From assembly GCA_949152475.1 (NCBI GenBank), contig OX424567.1, forward strand, positions 30,653,402 through 30,717,401: DNA of 64,000 bases, in the 5' to 3' direction. The translations under genes were made by a program, and so were the position numbers. Within the stretch, counting starts at the first letter, position 1. Each line of letters opens with the position of its first letter. This DNA comes from Terebella lapidaria (Eukaryota; Annelida; Polychaeta; Terebellida; Terebellidae). This document shows, piece after piece, positions 1 through 10,417 of the stretch. A model generated the notes under the pieces. That model saw only the letters and a program-made list of their open reading frames with translations. It was not told the DNA's origin and ran no database searches.

Positions 1-412
1 TGTGATTCGTAAAGTTTCCAGCAACCAATCAGTTTATTATAATATAATATATGTAACCTTTTTTCAGGACTGGAATATTTACACCCTCCAATATAAGTTG
101 TTTTGTTATTCGATCCTCTGAGTGCCAAGAACAAAAAGTGTTAGCTATGATGAATAATAGCAATTAGAAAACTCCTCAAGTTACTGGTCAGCTTTTGAGA
201 TGATGCAAACCCCTGCATGTGTATGACCTTAAAAGAAATATTAAGTTTAGTTCAGCTGATGCTTGATTGACATTAAACGGAATTCCCTAATAATTATTCA
301 CACATAAAAAGTAAATTTCTTTATATCTATGTTGAGGGAATGCCACTCACAATTTCCTGCATGAGTCTGTATGGACAAATGTTTTGTGACAGGCTTTTGG
401 GTTTGTTTTGTA
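1..412. other. No gene seen
   Basis: AT-rich sequence with no convincing exon, RNA gene or repeat. It is left flank to the minisatellite. Confidence 0.5.
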
Positions 413-921
413 TCATCTTGGACTCGCTTCGTGCCCTCGCTTCGTGCCCTCGCTCCGTGGCCTCGTAGCCTCGCTTCGTGCCCTCGCTTCGTGGCCTCGT
501 GGACTCGCTTCGTGGCCTCGCTTCGTGCCCTCGCTTCTTGGCCTCGCTTCGTGGCCTCGTGGACTCGCTTCGTGGCCTCGCGGACTCGCTTCGTGGCCTC
601 GTTGCCTCGCTTCGTGGCCTCGTGACCTCGCTTCGTGGCCTCGTTGCCTCGCTTCGTGGCCTCGTGACCTCGCTTCGTGGCCTCGTTGCCTCGCTTCGTA
701 GCCTCGTGGCCTCGCTTCGTGGCCTCGTGGACTCGCTTCGTGGCCTCGTTGCCTCGCTTCGTGGCCTCGTTGCCTCGCTTCGTGGCCTCGTTGCCTCGCT
801 TCGTGGCCTCGTGGCCTCGCTTCGTGGCCTCGTGGACTCGCTTCGTGGCCTCGTTGCCTCGCTTCGTGGCCTCGTTGCCTCGCTTCGTGGCCTCGTGGCC
901 TCGCTTCGTGGCCTCGCATAT
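413..921. repeat. 21-bp GC-rich minisatellite
   Basis: Tandem array of about 24 units made from a 12-mer close to CTCGCTTCGTGG and a 9-mer close to CCTCGTTGC. The period is 21 bp with point variants. Because 21 is a multiple of three and the unit has few stops, long open frames of seven-residue repeats appear on both strands; these are by-products of the repeat and not genes. Confidence 0.95.
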
Positions 922-940
922 ATACTAAGGCGAGGCCACG
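907..940. repeat. Hairpin at end of minisatellite
   Basis: The last array unit (CGTGGCCTCGC, 907-917) is followed after 12 bases by its exact reverse complement (930-940), and further inverted unit sequence runs to about 951. The array therefore ends in a fold-back. Confidence 0.85.
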
Positions 941-951
941 AGGCCACGAGG

Positions 952-2305
952 TGGCCGCCATCGTACACCATACAGAAGTGTAGAAGCCAGGAGGAGGTCC
1001 AAAGGGGCTGTTCAAGGGCAAGTTTGTAAGGGGTAAAACAGATTTATTCACCAGTTAGGCGCACATATTAGCAACATATGTATTATATGAAGCTAATGTG
1101 TTTTGCTGATACATTCACGAACAAGCTGCTAATGATGTAGCAGTTGAGCTTTCATATCGTGTTATTAGCAGTCTTTCACTTTTGACGTATAAGCGGTAGT
1201 CGCTCTTTATGCGCTGGTGAGTAACTCAAATTGACGCATAGCACACGAATAGAGTGAGGGGGCGTATCCACACACACTTGGCGTTTCGAAATGGTCTTCT
1301 ATTTATAGACAAGTGTTGTGTCACTGCACCCTAGTTCGTTAAGTTGAACATTAAAAAATGACAGAAGAAAGTAGAGTGCATTTTTTATTTAGGAGATAAC
1401 ACAGATCTGTTTGGGAGGGGGCATATATAATGATAATACGATTTAATAACGCAATATATAATGATTATTTTCGAGTCCATTGCCTCCTTTGCTTTGTCAC
1501 CTTGGTTTGAATATTATCATTTGGGAGTTGGTAGACCGCCTGAGAAGCAGACAAGAATATGTTATGTTATTAAAAACCCGTTTATTGAATCAATGTTGTA
1601 TCCGCGCAGGCCTTTCCCAATTTCATACTGATCATACCTGCCACGGGTCTACAGCAATGAGCAGATAAGCATATGGGATAATATCTTTTGTTCGGTTCCA
1701 AAAAGCACAAGCCTATGAGTCGCTCAATCTCCGCATCGCTCAAACTATAGTATGTTATGAGAAGCGTCCTCATTCCTTATTACATAGATGTGACATTCAC
1801 AAATCAGTTCCTTGTACAAGTGGATCAACATTTTGTCAGACATGGCCACAACATATTACATGATGTGGGGCTCGGAAACAGTTACACAATAGTAGAATAG
1901 TAGGCTAGGCATCTGTGTTTTACAACATTCTGAATATTAATAATCGTTATTTTCATTAGCCCACCTAGACATACATGTGGATAGAATTGTGAATATCCGA
2001 AAATAATAAAGAAATTTATTGGTCAACATGTGTGTACGTTGAATTGAATGTTATGTGTAGAGAAGTTCAGTCAGTGTTGAGTTACTTGATTCATTTGAAT
2101 GTTGATTGAAATAACATCACATAGTCTGTTCGAATGATATACAATATTATATTATCAAAAACTTAAGCCATACAAAGTTCTTGTAGCCTGATGAGTTTAT
2201 GTGAATACGTGCTATTGTGTAAAAGAGAGAAAGATAACAATGCCAGTTTCCAATGGCACTCTACGTTAAGAAGATCTGTATTAGCATTACGCTCGCTTAT
2301 GTATT
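952..2305. other. No gene seen
   Basis: AT-rich intergenic-type DNA. Short open frames (for example 1480-1668) have no splice context or recognisable motif. Confidence 0.5.
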
Positions 2306-2385
2306 AGATAATGAGCGAGGCGTGGGTCATTCTACGATTCTGTTGCATTCGTTTTATAGAATGACCCACGCCGAGGTCATTATCT
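2306..2385. repeat. Near-perfect hairpin, 29-bp arms
   Basis: The left arm 2306-2334 and right arm 2357-2385 are inverted copies. They differ only in a short internal block (GCGA against CCTC) and enclose a 22-base loop. It ends four bases before the TTAA that bounds the next element, and could be a small MITE or a terminal structure. Confidence 0.85.
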
Positions 2386-2392
2386 GACTTAA

Positions 2393-4368
2393 GGGGTTGT
2401 TACTCTCGCCATATTTTAGTCAGTGATGCACACTGAATATTTTTGAAAATGGTTTTTCTCGAAGAAATGAACACATATTTCACATAAATGTTTTATTATC
2501 ATGTTAATATCTAATTTGAAGAATTTTACGCGCAGTTATTATGCATCTTATGTTAAAATTGGTGAAATTGACTACCAAAATTTCGGGACATCCGTTCTTT
2601 TGGAAAAGGTCGATTACGAATGTTCCAAGTATTTTTCTGAGCATTACTACATATGCTGGTTATGAGCCGAGAAATATTTTTTTTGAAATTCAAATCCATT
2701 GCATCACAAATGATTTTTGAAGTTCAGACATTCATTGACAACTTAAAATTTTTCCCAAGTGGCCAGCACAGGCACTATTCTTTAACCCTTCAAGACAATG
2801 CCACAGTGAGAGGGAGACTTCAATATCATATGCTCCACTGTGCACACTTCACACTGGCTTTCACATGTAGACTGCTACATGCTAGGGCTTCTGTGTGCAT
2901 TGGGCCATGACACTACTCTATTCACCTGATCAATGCAAATAATAACCCGTATTTCCAAAGTGACAGTTATAAGTTTAAAACTTCTGGGGAAGTAACATCT
3001 TTTTGCATTTGGCAAAATTCATAACACTCTGTGTACATCAAATAACTAACAGTACATGTATGTATTCACTGACCCTATTGTGCATAATGCTTGTGTCTAT
3101 GCATACAAAAAACACAAACCCCAAGCTAGATACAGGATACATCCTGATCCCAATAACATGTAAATGTAAATATCACCAGGCTTTTGATTCATTGTCATCA
3201 TGATTACATGTGACATTGAAATATCATTATTGCACATGGGCTGTGTCAACACAATTGATGTGAAATTCACACAGTGGTAGCATTTTATTGGTACAATTTT
3301 ATTAGTACAGTTATGAATTGAAGCACTTCATCTTTTGACATACATGGATCACAGGTATGATATCAAACATATCAGACAAGAAATGTCATGAATAAATAGT
3401 GTATTTGGTAGTATACTCCTTATCCATATGTTTATCTTACAAAGTTTGTACATGGAAGGTAAACAAGAACAAAATAAATCAAATATAATACCAATCAAAA
3501 AGATTATGAATTTATCATAATTGGCAAACAATATTGCACATGGCCACTTGATACACTGCCATTCAAATCTTCATAATGTATCTCTGACCTACACATGTGT
3601 ACCAATAACAAATTTTTGATACATACAATGTGTTGGCCACTTTATCCATTAAAATATAAAATATGAAAATATTATTAATTGGCCATTGAATCCCCAAATT
3701 ACTGTTGTATAAGATATCCAATTGTCTTATAGTGACATCGCAATACCCAAAATGGTGGTGTGCAATTCTGTACAGGTGTTTCAGAATTACAGATCCAACA
3801 TGCACTTAATTTGAATTTATATATATATTGTTTTAATATACATGCATATATTGGTGCAACTTTAAAACACAAGTTGTTGTTATGCTTTGACATCCATATT
3901 GTTGACCAACTGAATGATTGCTCCTGGGTGCCTGTCATTGGGGGATCAGTCAAGTGGTGTGGAGCTGCTTTTGCCTGTCTTCTGATTGAGACTTGAACCA
4001 GGATTTATTTAGCTTCTGGTTGTGTTGTCTTCTGGCTGAGCTGTCAGGAAAGTGGTGTGGAGTTGTCAGCAACATCTGGAGTCATCTGGAGTCAGGCAAA
4101 TATGAGATAATGGATTTGTCAGATGGCACTCTATTCTGTTGCTGATACCAATCACATTGCCTTGAATTGATCATTGGAATATTACAATCAAGTAAACTTC
4201 TATATGTTGGTGATATGAATAACTCATATAGCTGCTTATTGATAATTACGTCATATACAATCAGGGCACCTAATTTAAATTTCTTGACATACATATAGAT
4301 ATACATCTACATACAGTTTCATTTTGTTATCGAAATCTATTTAACCACGAACTTATGGAATAGGTACT
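2393..4368 (+). repeat. Left long inverted arm
   Basis: Reverse complement of 5693-7688. The outer tip is GGGGTTGTTACTCTCGCCAT. The inner edge lies near TTAACCACGAACTTATGGAA at 4341-4360, matched by the inverse sequence around 5701-5720. Open frames inside it (2653-2910, 3003-3203, 3760-3996) look fortuitous. Confidence 0.9.
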
Positions 4369-4534
4369 CATAGATACTTGATCAGTGTTGATAGAGATGG
4401 GGCTCCAATATACAGAATGCTTAAATTACGTGTACGTACCTGAACAAATATAATATTGTATTACCTATTTGTGAAAATGAACTCCCAATGTGCAAGAAGG
4501 GTCGAAAGAGGGTTAATAATCCGCCCCAGGACAT

Positions 4535-4984
4535 GTGCTCGACGATTTTCCGTGTGGTTCCATGCGATCACTGACCGAGACTGGACTTGAGCAGCTAGTG
4601 AGTATTGCTCTTCACATTGAACTCAAAACCCTGTGCACGGATTCCAACGGCTTTCTCACCGGAGCGAATACAAAATCACGTGGTGGTCGATATGTTTTTC
4701 AGTGTTTGTCATTCCCCGATCTACAACAATTCTTTGTCTATGAACTAATATGTATTCGATTATGTACATATTTCTGGGATTACCTCCGTCATATGCCGAT
4801 ATACATGCATAACACATGGGACTGTTGGTGCCTCGCGGGAAAACATTTGGAGACGAAGCTACCGAATCTCATAGTCGCAAAATATGGTCTTCACAACCGA
4901 AGGAAATATTCCGAGGATGACCGCTACCAATTGATATCACAAAACACATGTCATGTGTCGTACTGCGAACATTTTCTGCCGTAG
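4535..4984 (+). CDS. Unrecognised ORF in element core (149 codons)
   Basis: This is the longest open frame in the single-copy core of the long-arm element. The predicted protein has scattered cysteines and aromatic residues and a central GANTKSRGGRYVF stretch. I recognise no DDE/D triad, THAP or other transposase signature. A second open stretch, 5054-5254, follows on the same strand and ends near a plausible donor (CCCAA then GTGAGT at 5233). The two may be exons of one element-borne gene. Its lying outside both inverted arms is the main argument that the core is a distinct cargo. Coding status is uncertain. Confidence 0.35.
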   Translation: MLDDFPCGSMRSLTETGLEQLVSIALHIELKTLCTDSNGFLTGANTKSRGGRYVFQCLSFPDLQQFFVYELICIRLCTYFWDYLRHMPIYMHNTWDCWCLAGKHLETKLPNLIVAKYGLHNRRKYSEDDRYQLISQNTCHVSYCEHFLP

Positions 4985-5053
4985 TCCCGTTCAGTATTCA
5001 GAAAGTGGATTATTTGTTGTGATCAATGGATTATACAGATTACCAGAATCGAC

Positions 5054-5254
5054 ATGACCAAAGATAAGTCTCGCGTAAGGATACATCAAACTTTGACCTG
5101 GGAAATATGTAAACACGATTTCGTGGCACCTGACGTTGAAAGTAGTCCATGTTCAGACTCAATTTTACGGAGAAAACGCATTGTCACATGGCTGTGGATA
5201 GCGCGTTATGGAGTCTACGATGTACCAATCCCAAGTGAGTCAGCTATTCTTTGA
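5054..5254 (+). CDS. Possible exon in element core
   Basis: A 66-codon open frame, basic in its first half (RIHQTLTWEICKHDF, LRRKRIVTWLW) with no recognised domain. A GTGAGT donor-like site falls inside it at about 5233, so it may be spliced onward. It sits 70 bases after the 149-codon frame and in the same core. Confidence 0.25.
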   Translation: MTKDKSRVRIHQTLTWEICKHDFVAPDVESSPCSDSILRRKRIVTWLWIARYGVYDVPIPSESAIL

Positions 5255-5692
5255 AAATCATCAAAATAATAGATGATATTTCAAGTCTGTGTGTTGTCCA
5301 AAACCACGTGATATTTTGAAAATGGCACATTTCGTAAATGTGTCAAAGACAGTCGGGCATTTTGTGACAAATGTAGGCGGTAAATTCAAAAAGTAATTCT
5401 CGGCTCATAGACACTGACTGCTCCACTATGTAAAAAGTCGATGTATTCAAAAGATTACGTGGTTGATACTGAGAACGGATGTACCAAGTTTATCTTTATG
5501 ATCCGGAATGATCCAGACGTTTCAGGTCGAAGATTGTATTTTTCTAAAACAAGAAAATGACTCCTCTATTCACTCCAACTGCAAAAAGGCACTTCGGACT
5601 ACCAGAAGTTTTATGACAAATGCTCATATTTTGTATGCGGTACTAAAGTCGTGAAATTTACTGCCAACAATCGGCAGGGTTTCGCCATCTTA

Positions 5693-7688
5693 AGTACATA
5701 TTCCATAAGTTCGTGGTTAAATACAGGAATGTCTATAATACAATGAAACTTTATGTAGATGTATCTCTATATGTATGTCAAGAAATTTAAATTAGGTGCC
5801 CTGATTGGCACAAGTACATGAAGTAATTATCAATAAGCAGCTATATTCATATCACCAACATATATATATTTCTCTAAATCAAGAAGTTTACTCGATTGTA
5901 ATATCCCAATGATCAATTCAAGGCAATGTGATTAGTATCAGCAACAGAATAGAGTGCCATCTGACAAAACCATCATCTCATATTTTTCTGACTCCAGATG
6001 ACTCCAGATGTTGCTGACAACTCCACACTACTTTCCTGACAGCTCAGCCAGAGGACACCACAGCCAGAATCTCCATAAATCCTGGTTCAAGTCTCAATCA
6101 GAGGACAGTCAATAGCAGCTCCACACCACTTGACTGATCCCCCAATGACAGGCACCCAAGAGCAATCACTCCGTTGGCCAACAGTATGGATGTCAAAACA
6201 TAACAATTGTGTTTTAAAGTTTGCACCAATATATACATGTATATTAAAACAATATATATATATAAACTCAAATTAAGTGCATGTTGGATTTGTAATTCTG
6301 AAACACCTGTACAGAATTGCACATAACCATTTTGGGTATTGTAATGTCACTGTAAGACAATTGGATAACTTATACAACAGCAATTTTGGGATTCAATGAC
6401 CAATTAATAATATTTTTATATTTTATTGGATAAAGTGGCCAACACCTTGTATGTTTCAAAATTTGTTATTGATACACATGTGTAGGTCAGAAATACATTA
6501 TGAAGATTTGAATGGCAGTGTATCGAGTGGCCATGTGCAACATTGTTTGCCAATTATGATAAATTCATAATCTTTTTGATTTGTATTATATTTGATTTAT
6601 TTTGTTCTTGTTTATCATGTACAAGCTTTGGATAAGGAGTATACTATGGACATATGGATAAGGAGTATACTACCAAATACACTATTCATTTATGACATTC
6701 TTTGTGTGGTATGTTTGATATCATACTTGTGATCCATGTATGTCAAAAGATGAAGTGCTTCAATTCATAACTCATAAATTGTACTAATAAAATGCTACCA
6801 TTATGTGAATTTCACATCAATTATGTTGACACAACCCATGTGCAATACTGATACTTTAATGTCAGTTGTAATCATGATGACAATGAATCAAAAGTCTGGT
6901 GATATTTACATTTACATGTTATTGGGATCAGTATGTATCCTGTATCTAGCTTGGGGTTTGTGTTTTTTGTATGCGTAGACACAAGCATTATGCACAATAG
7001 GGTCAGTGAATACATACATGTACCGGTACTGTTAATTGTTTGATGAACACAGAGTGTTATGAATTATGCCAAATGCAAGTAGATGTAACTTCCCCAGAAG
7101 TTTTAAACTTATAACTGTCGCTTTGGAAATATGGGTAAATATCTGCATTGATCAGGTGAATAGAGTAGTTTCTTGGCCCAATGCACAAAGAAGCTCTAGC
7201 ATGTGGCAGTCTAAATGTGAAAGCCAGTGTGAATTGTGCACAGTGGAGCATATGATATTGAAGTCTCCCTCTCACTGTGGCAGTGTCTTGAAGGGTTAAA
7301 AAATAGTGCCTGCACTGGCCACTTGGGAAAAATGTTTAGTTGTCAATAAATGTCTGAACTTCGAAAATCATTTGTGATGCAATGGATTTGAATTTCAAAA
7401 AAATATTTCTCGGCTCATAAACTAGCATATGTAGTAATGCTCAGAAAAATACTAGGAACATTCGTAATCGACTTTTTCCACAAGAACGGATGTCCCGAAA
7501 TTTTGGTAGTCAATTTCACCAATTTTAACATAAGATGCATAATAACTGCGCTGAAAATGCTTTAAATTAGTTATTAACATGATAATATAGCATTTATGTG
7601 AAATATGTGTTCATTTCTTCAAGAAAAAACATTTTAAAAAATATTCAGTGCGCATCACCGACTAAAATATGGCGAGGGTAACAACCCC
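5693..7688 (-). repeat. Right long inverted arm
   Basis: Inverse of 2393-4368 with small indels and substitutions, including an extra repeated stretch (GGATAAGGAGTATACTA) near 6632-6670. It ends in TAACAACCCC just before TTAA. Confidence 0.9.
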
Positions 7689-8027
7689 TTAATGGATACT
7701 TCCATTGTTCGTGAGACGTCATGATTATTTACCTACAACAACATGTTATAACTCAAACGGTGTTGCGGTGAGTTAGCATTTTATTATGGTCACACTCCAT
7801 TGCACAATGCTTAAATCCACAAAGCTCAAATTCTGCTCAAATGGACATCGCGGCGTTTACGGTGTGCCCAAGTAGCGCACTTTACTCAACTAATACTACT
7901 CCCCCACTAAATGTATATCATATTTATTCCGTCTGGGACATGTTTAATCTTCAACGAATTTAGAAGAAATAGCTCCGCTATATGGGCCTACAAACTGTTG
8001 CCTGAGTGGCCAGTATACATGTACGTG

Positions 8028-8034
8028 TATAAAA
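8028..8034 (+). promoter_or_regulatory. TATA box of recombinase gene
   Basis: TATAAAA lies within a short inverted context (ACGTG-TATAAAA-CACGTG), about 40 bases before the start codon. The ATG at 8075 has a near-ideal Kozak context (GCCACCATGG). Confidence 0.65.
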
Positions 8035-8074
8035 CACGTGCGCCAACAAATGTGCATTCGATTCGCCTGCCACC

Positions 8075-8372
8075 ATGGATGACAACGACGACATATTTTT
8101 GACACAATCGACGTTTTCTCAAAGTGTGCTGGACACGCCGCACATCATCGACCAGTATTTGGATCTGATTCGGAATGACAGTCCACGTTCAAGTTCATCA
8201 ACCGCTCCGCAGAACAGCAAGCCTTACTGGTTGGAAACAGACCCAATATCCGATGATTCAGACGAAGACCTCAGTCAAGCGCTAGACACCGTGCAAGCAT
8301 GTCGCGCACAGCTGAAGGCAACAGGTGCAGGTCTCTTTGTCCCAGACCATGGCCCAGACAGGCAAGCTTCAG
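8075..8372 (+). CDS. Recombinase exon 1 (acidic N-terminus)
   Basis: First coding exon of the Crypton-like gene. It encodes about 99 residues rich in Asp, Ser and Thr (starting MDDNDDIFLTQSTFSQS), ending in ..PDRQAS. The donor is CTTCAG then GTTGGT at 8373. The last codon is split after one base, and joining to the acceptor at 9174 gives Glu-Arg-Phe-Ala, which starts the conserved part of the family. The start was chosen for its Kozak context and the TATA box just upstream. The acidic, low-complexity head is usual for such element proteins and carries no catalytic residues. Confidence 0.7.
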
Positions 8373-9173
8373 GTTGGTACAAAACATTACAACCATGTCT
8401 GAGTTATTAAAACAATTATCATTGTATCCCCTGAACGAAGATCGGCTGATACTGTGCATTTATCTCCGTCGTGCCGCCGCCGCTTCCGCCTCTGTTGAGA
8501 TTTTCTTGTGAACGACCCAAAGAGTGCAAATTTGAACTGATTCTAATATTTTTTTACACATTGGTAAGATGCCCATATAAATTGATCGATTGGCGACATA
8601 TCTTGTGCTCAAACTAACCTGTTTAACACACATGGATTGTCACGATTGTGAACGCTTTACAGGTGGGGGTTTTCGATGAATGACGATAAAATTGCACAGG
8701 CTTGATGAGAAAGTCGGCCATATGAAGGCTATTGTTTTTCAGAATGATCAAATAAATATTAATTAGTTAACTTATTGCGACCACTAAAATATCCACTTTG
8801 ACATCTTTGATCACTCAAGCACTATGAAAACAAATGGTACTGGATTCTTGTTCAGAATAACTGATGTTTTTGGTGAAAACGGAACATGGTTTCATTAGAC
8901 AAGTCTTTTGTCGACCACAATGTAAATACCTTGTAGTTAACACAAGAAATATTTATTATTGGGCTCAACAAGGTTCTGTCCAATAGAGATATCATGTCTG
9001 TACCCATAATTCTGAGATATTGAGCAAGGTTTCATAATCCATTCTTGTGACAAGCTTCTCTGGCCAATATTCGAAATAATAACTAATTGAATATTTTAGT
9101 TCTAATGAGTGTTACTAAAATAGTTAGGGTCCAGAAATTTCATTGCTGATATCGATGTTTTTCGATTTTATAG

Positions 9174-10417
9174 AGCGTTTCGCTGAATCTTCAGTCAAAA
9201 ACCTGGATCTCATGGCACTGAAAAAGGAAGCCACGCCGGAACAGACACGCAACAAGTCTTCCTGGGCCTACAGAACTTACACATCGTGGGCGCACTGGAA
9301 ATCTATCCGTTCCAGTTCGGGCTTCAAGTGCACCGACCTTCTCCAGTCGTCCGATGAAGAGCTAGATCGGCAGTTGTCGATGTTCGTTCGCGAAGTGCGC
9401 AAAGAAAATGGCGCCAGGTATCCGGGAAAAACACTTTGCGAACTGATAACAAGCTTGTAAAAGTACCTCGATTTGAACGGAAGGACCGTCAAATTGTTAA
9501 CTGGTGAAGGTTCCAGAACTTGGCAAGCCGTGCTCGATGTCGAGATGAAAAAGTCAACCAGTTTAGGCCTGGGACTGAACGTAACCCGCTCAGAACCGAT
9601 CACTCCCGAAATGGAGAACGTCCTTTGGGAGAAGGGAATTATCTCTGCCGATACTCCCCAAGGCCTCGTTCGAGCCGAGTTTTGGCTGATTGGGATACAT
9701 TTCGGCATCCGTGGTGGGAAAGAAATGAGGAGTCTCACAGTGAATCAGTTCACTTTTGGCACGGAGCAGGAAATGGATTATATTTCGTACACAGAAAAAG
9801 TGAGCAAAACCTACAAGGGGGGACTGAAACATAAAGACGTTACACCTCACACAGCCAAGTGCTACGCGTCACCTGATGCAGGACGTTACCTCGTTCAACT
9901 TCTCCGCAGGTATATTTCATTGTGTCCGCCCGCCTTGTTGGACACAGGGTTATTCCTCGCACCACTAAAGTCGGTGACTCCGCAATCGACGATTCGGTTC
10001 CGCAAACAACATCTTGGCCACAACACTTTGAAAACCTTCGTCAAAACCATCATGAATGATGCTGGGCTTGGGAATCGGGGAAATTTCTCCAATCACTCAC
10101 TGCGCGCATCCACAGCAACACGGCTTTATCGGCAAGGCGTCGACGAGCAGCTGATTGCCGAGCAGACAGGGCACCGCAGTGTGTCTGCTTTGCGCAAGTA
10201 CAAACGTGCAAACGATCAACTGAAAAAACAAGTTTCAAATGTGCTTCACGGTAACACACTGAACAACCCCAAGGAGAAATGTAACGTTGACTGTACGTGC
10301 ACTGACGATGTAACGAGATGTAAATCACCAAAGTTATCACCCCCGTCATCATCGTCATCAACAACAGTCATTCATATACATGGAGATGTGCACATCTCGT
10401 ATAACACTGCTATGTAA
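9174..10417 (+). pseudogene. Tyrosine recombinase (Crypton/DUF3504-like), one stop
   Basis: Second exon, after acceptor TTTTATAG at 9166-9173. The N-terminal part (RFAESSVKNLDL, then a Trp-rich NKSSWAYRTYTSW region) is the core-binding domain. The catalytic part has every tyrosine-recombinase landmark in order: Arg in GIRGGKE, His-x-x-Arg in SNHSLRAS, His in TGHRS, and Tyr in LRKYKR. It resembles the DUF3504 family found in Cryptons and the Crypton-derived KIAA1958, QRICH1 and ZMYM proteins. A single in-frame TAA at 9458-9460 interrupts it; the frame continues at once with KYLDLNGR, where the family has a residue, probably Gln (CAA to TAA). No frameshift is present, so inactivation is recent or the stop is read through. 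The C-terminus is Ser/Pro-rich. Confidence 0.85.

Larger units (their letters stand above)
2389..7692. mobile_element. TTAA-flanked element with ~2-kb inverted arms
   Basis: The element body runs from GGGGTTGTTA at 2393 to TAACAACCCC at 7688, flanked by TTAA at 2389-2392 and 7689-7692. The arms are 2393-4368 and 5693-7688. Reverse-complement identity is high wherever I compared them (near 2540/7530, 3010/7070, 3760/6310 and 4345/5715). The core 4369-5692 is single copy. A TTAA target duplication is typical of piggyBac and Kolobok superfamilies. I see no recognisable transposase, so the superfamily is unassigned. It is probably a non-autonomous or foldback-type element that carries a passenger core. 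Confidence 0.88.

Noticed and set aside
327..1051. Long Arg/Ser/His-rich open frames on both strands
   Set aside because: They are translations of the 21-bp minisatellite; the period is a multiple of three, so all frames stay open.
2653..4306. Several 60-85-codon frames in the long inverted arms
   Set aside because: Open frames differ between the two arms and are disrupted by indels, so there is no sign of selection.
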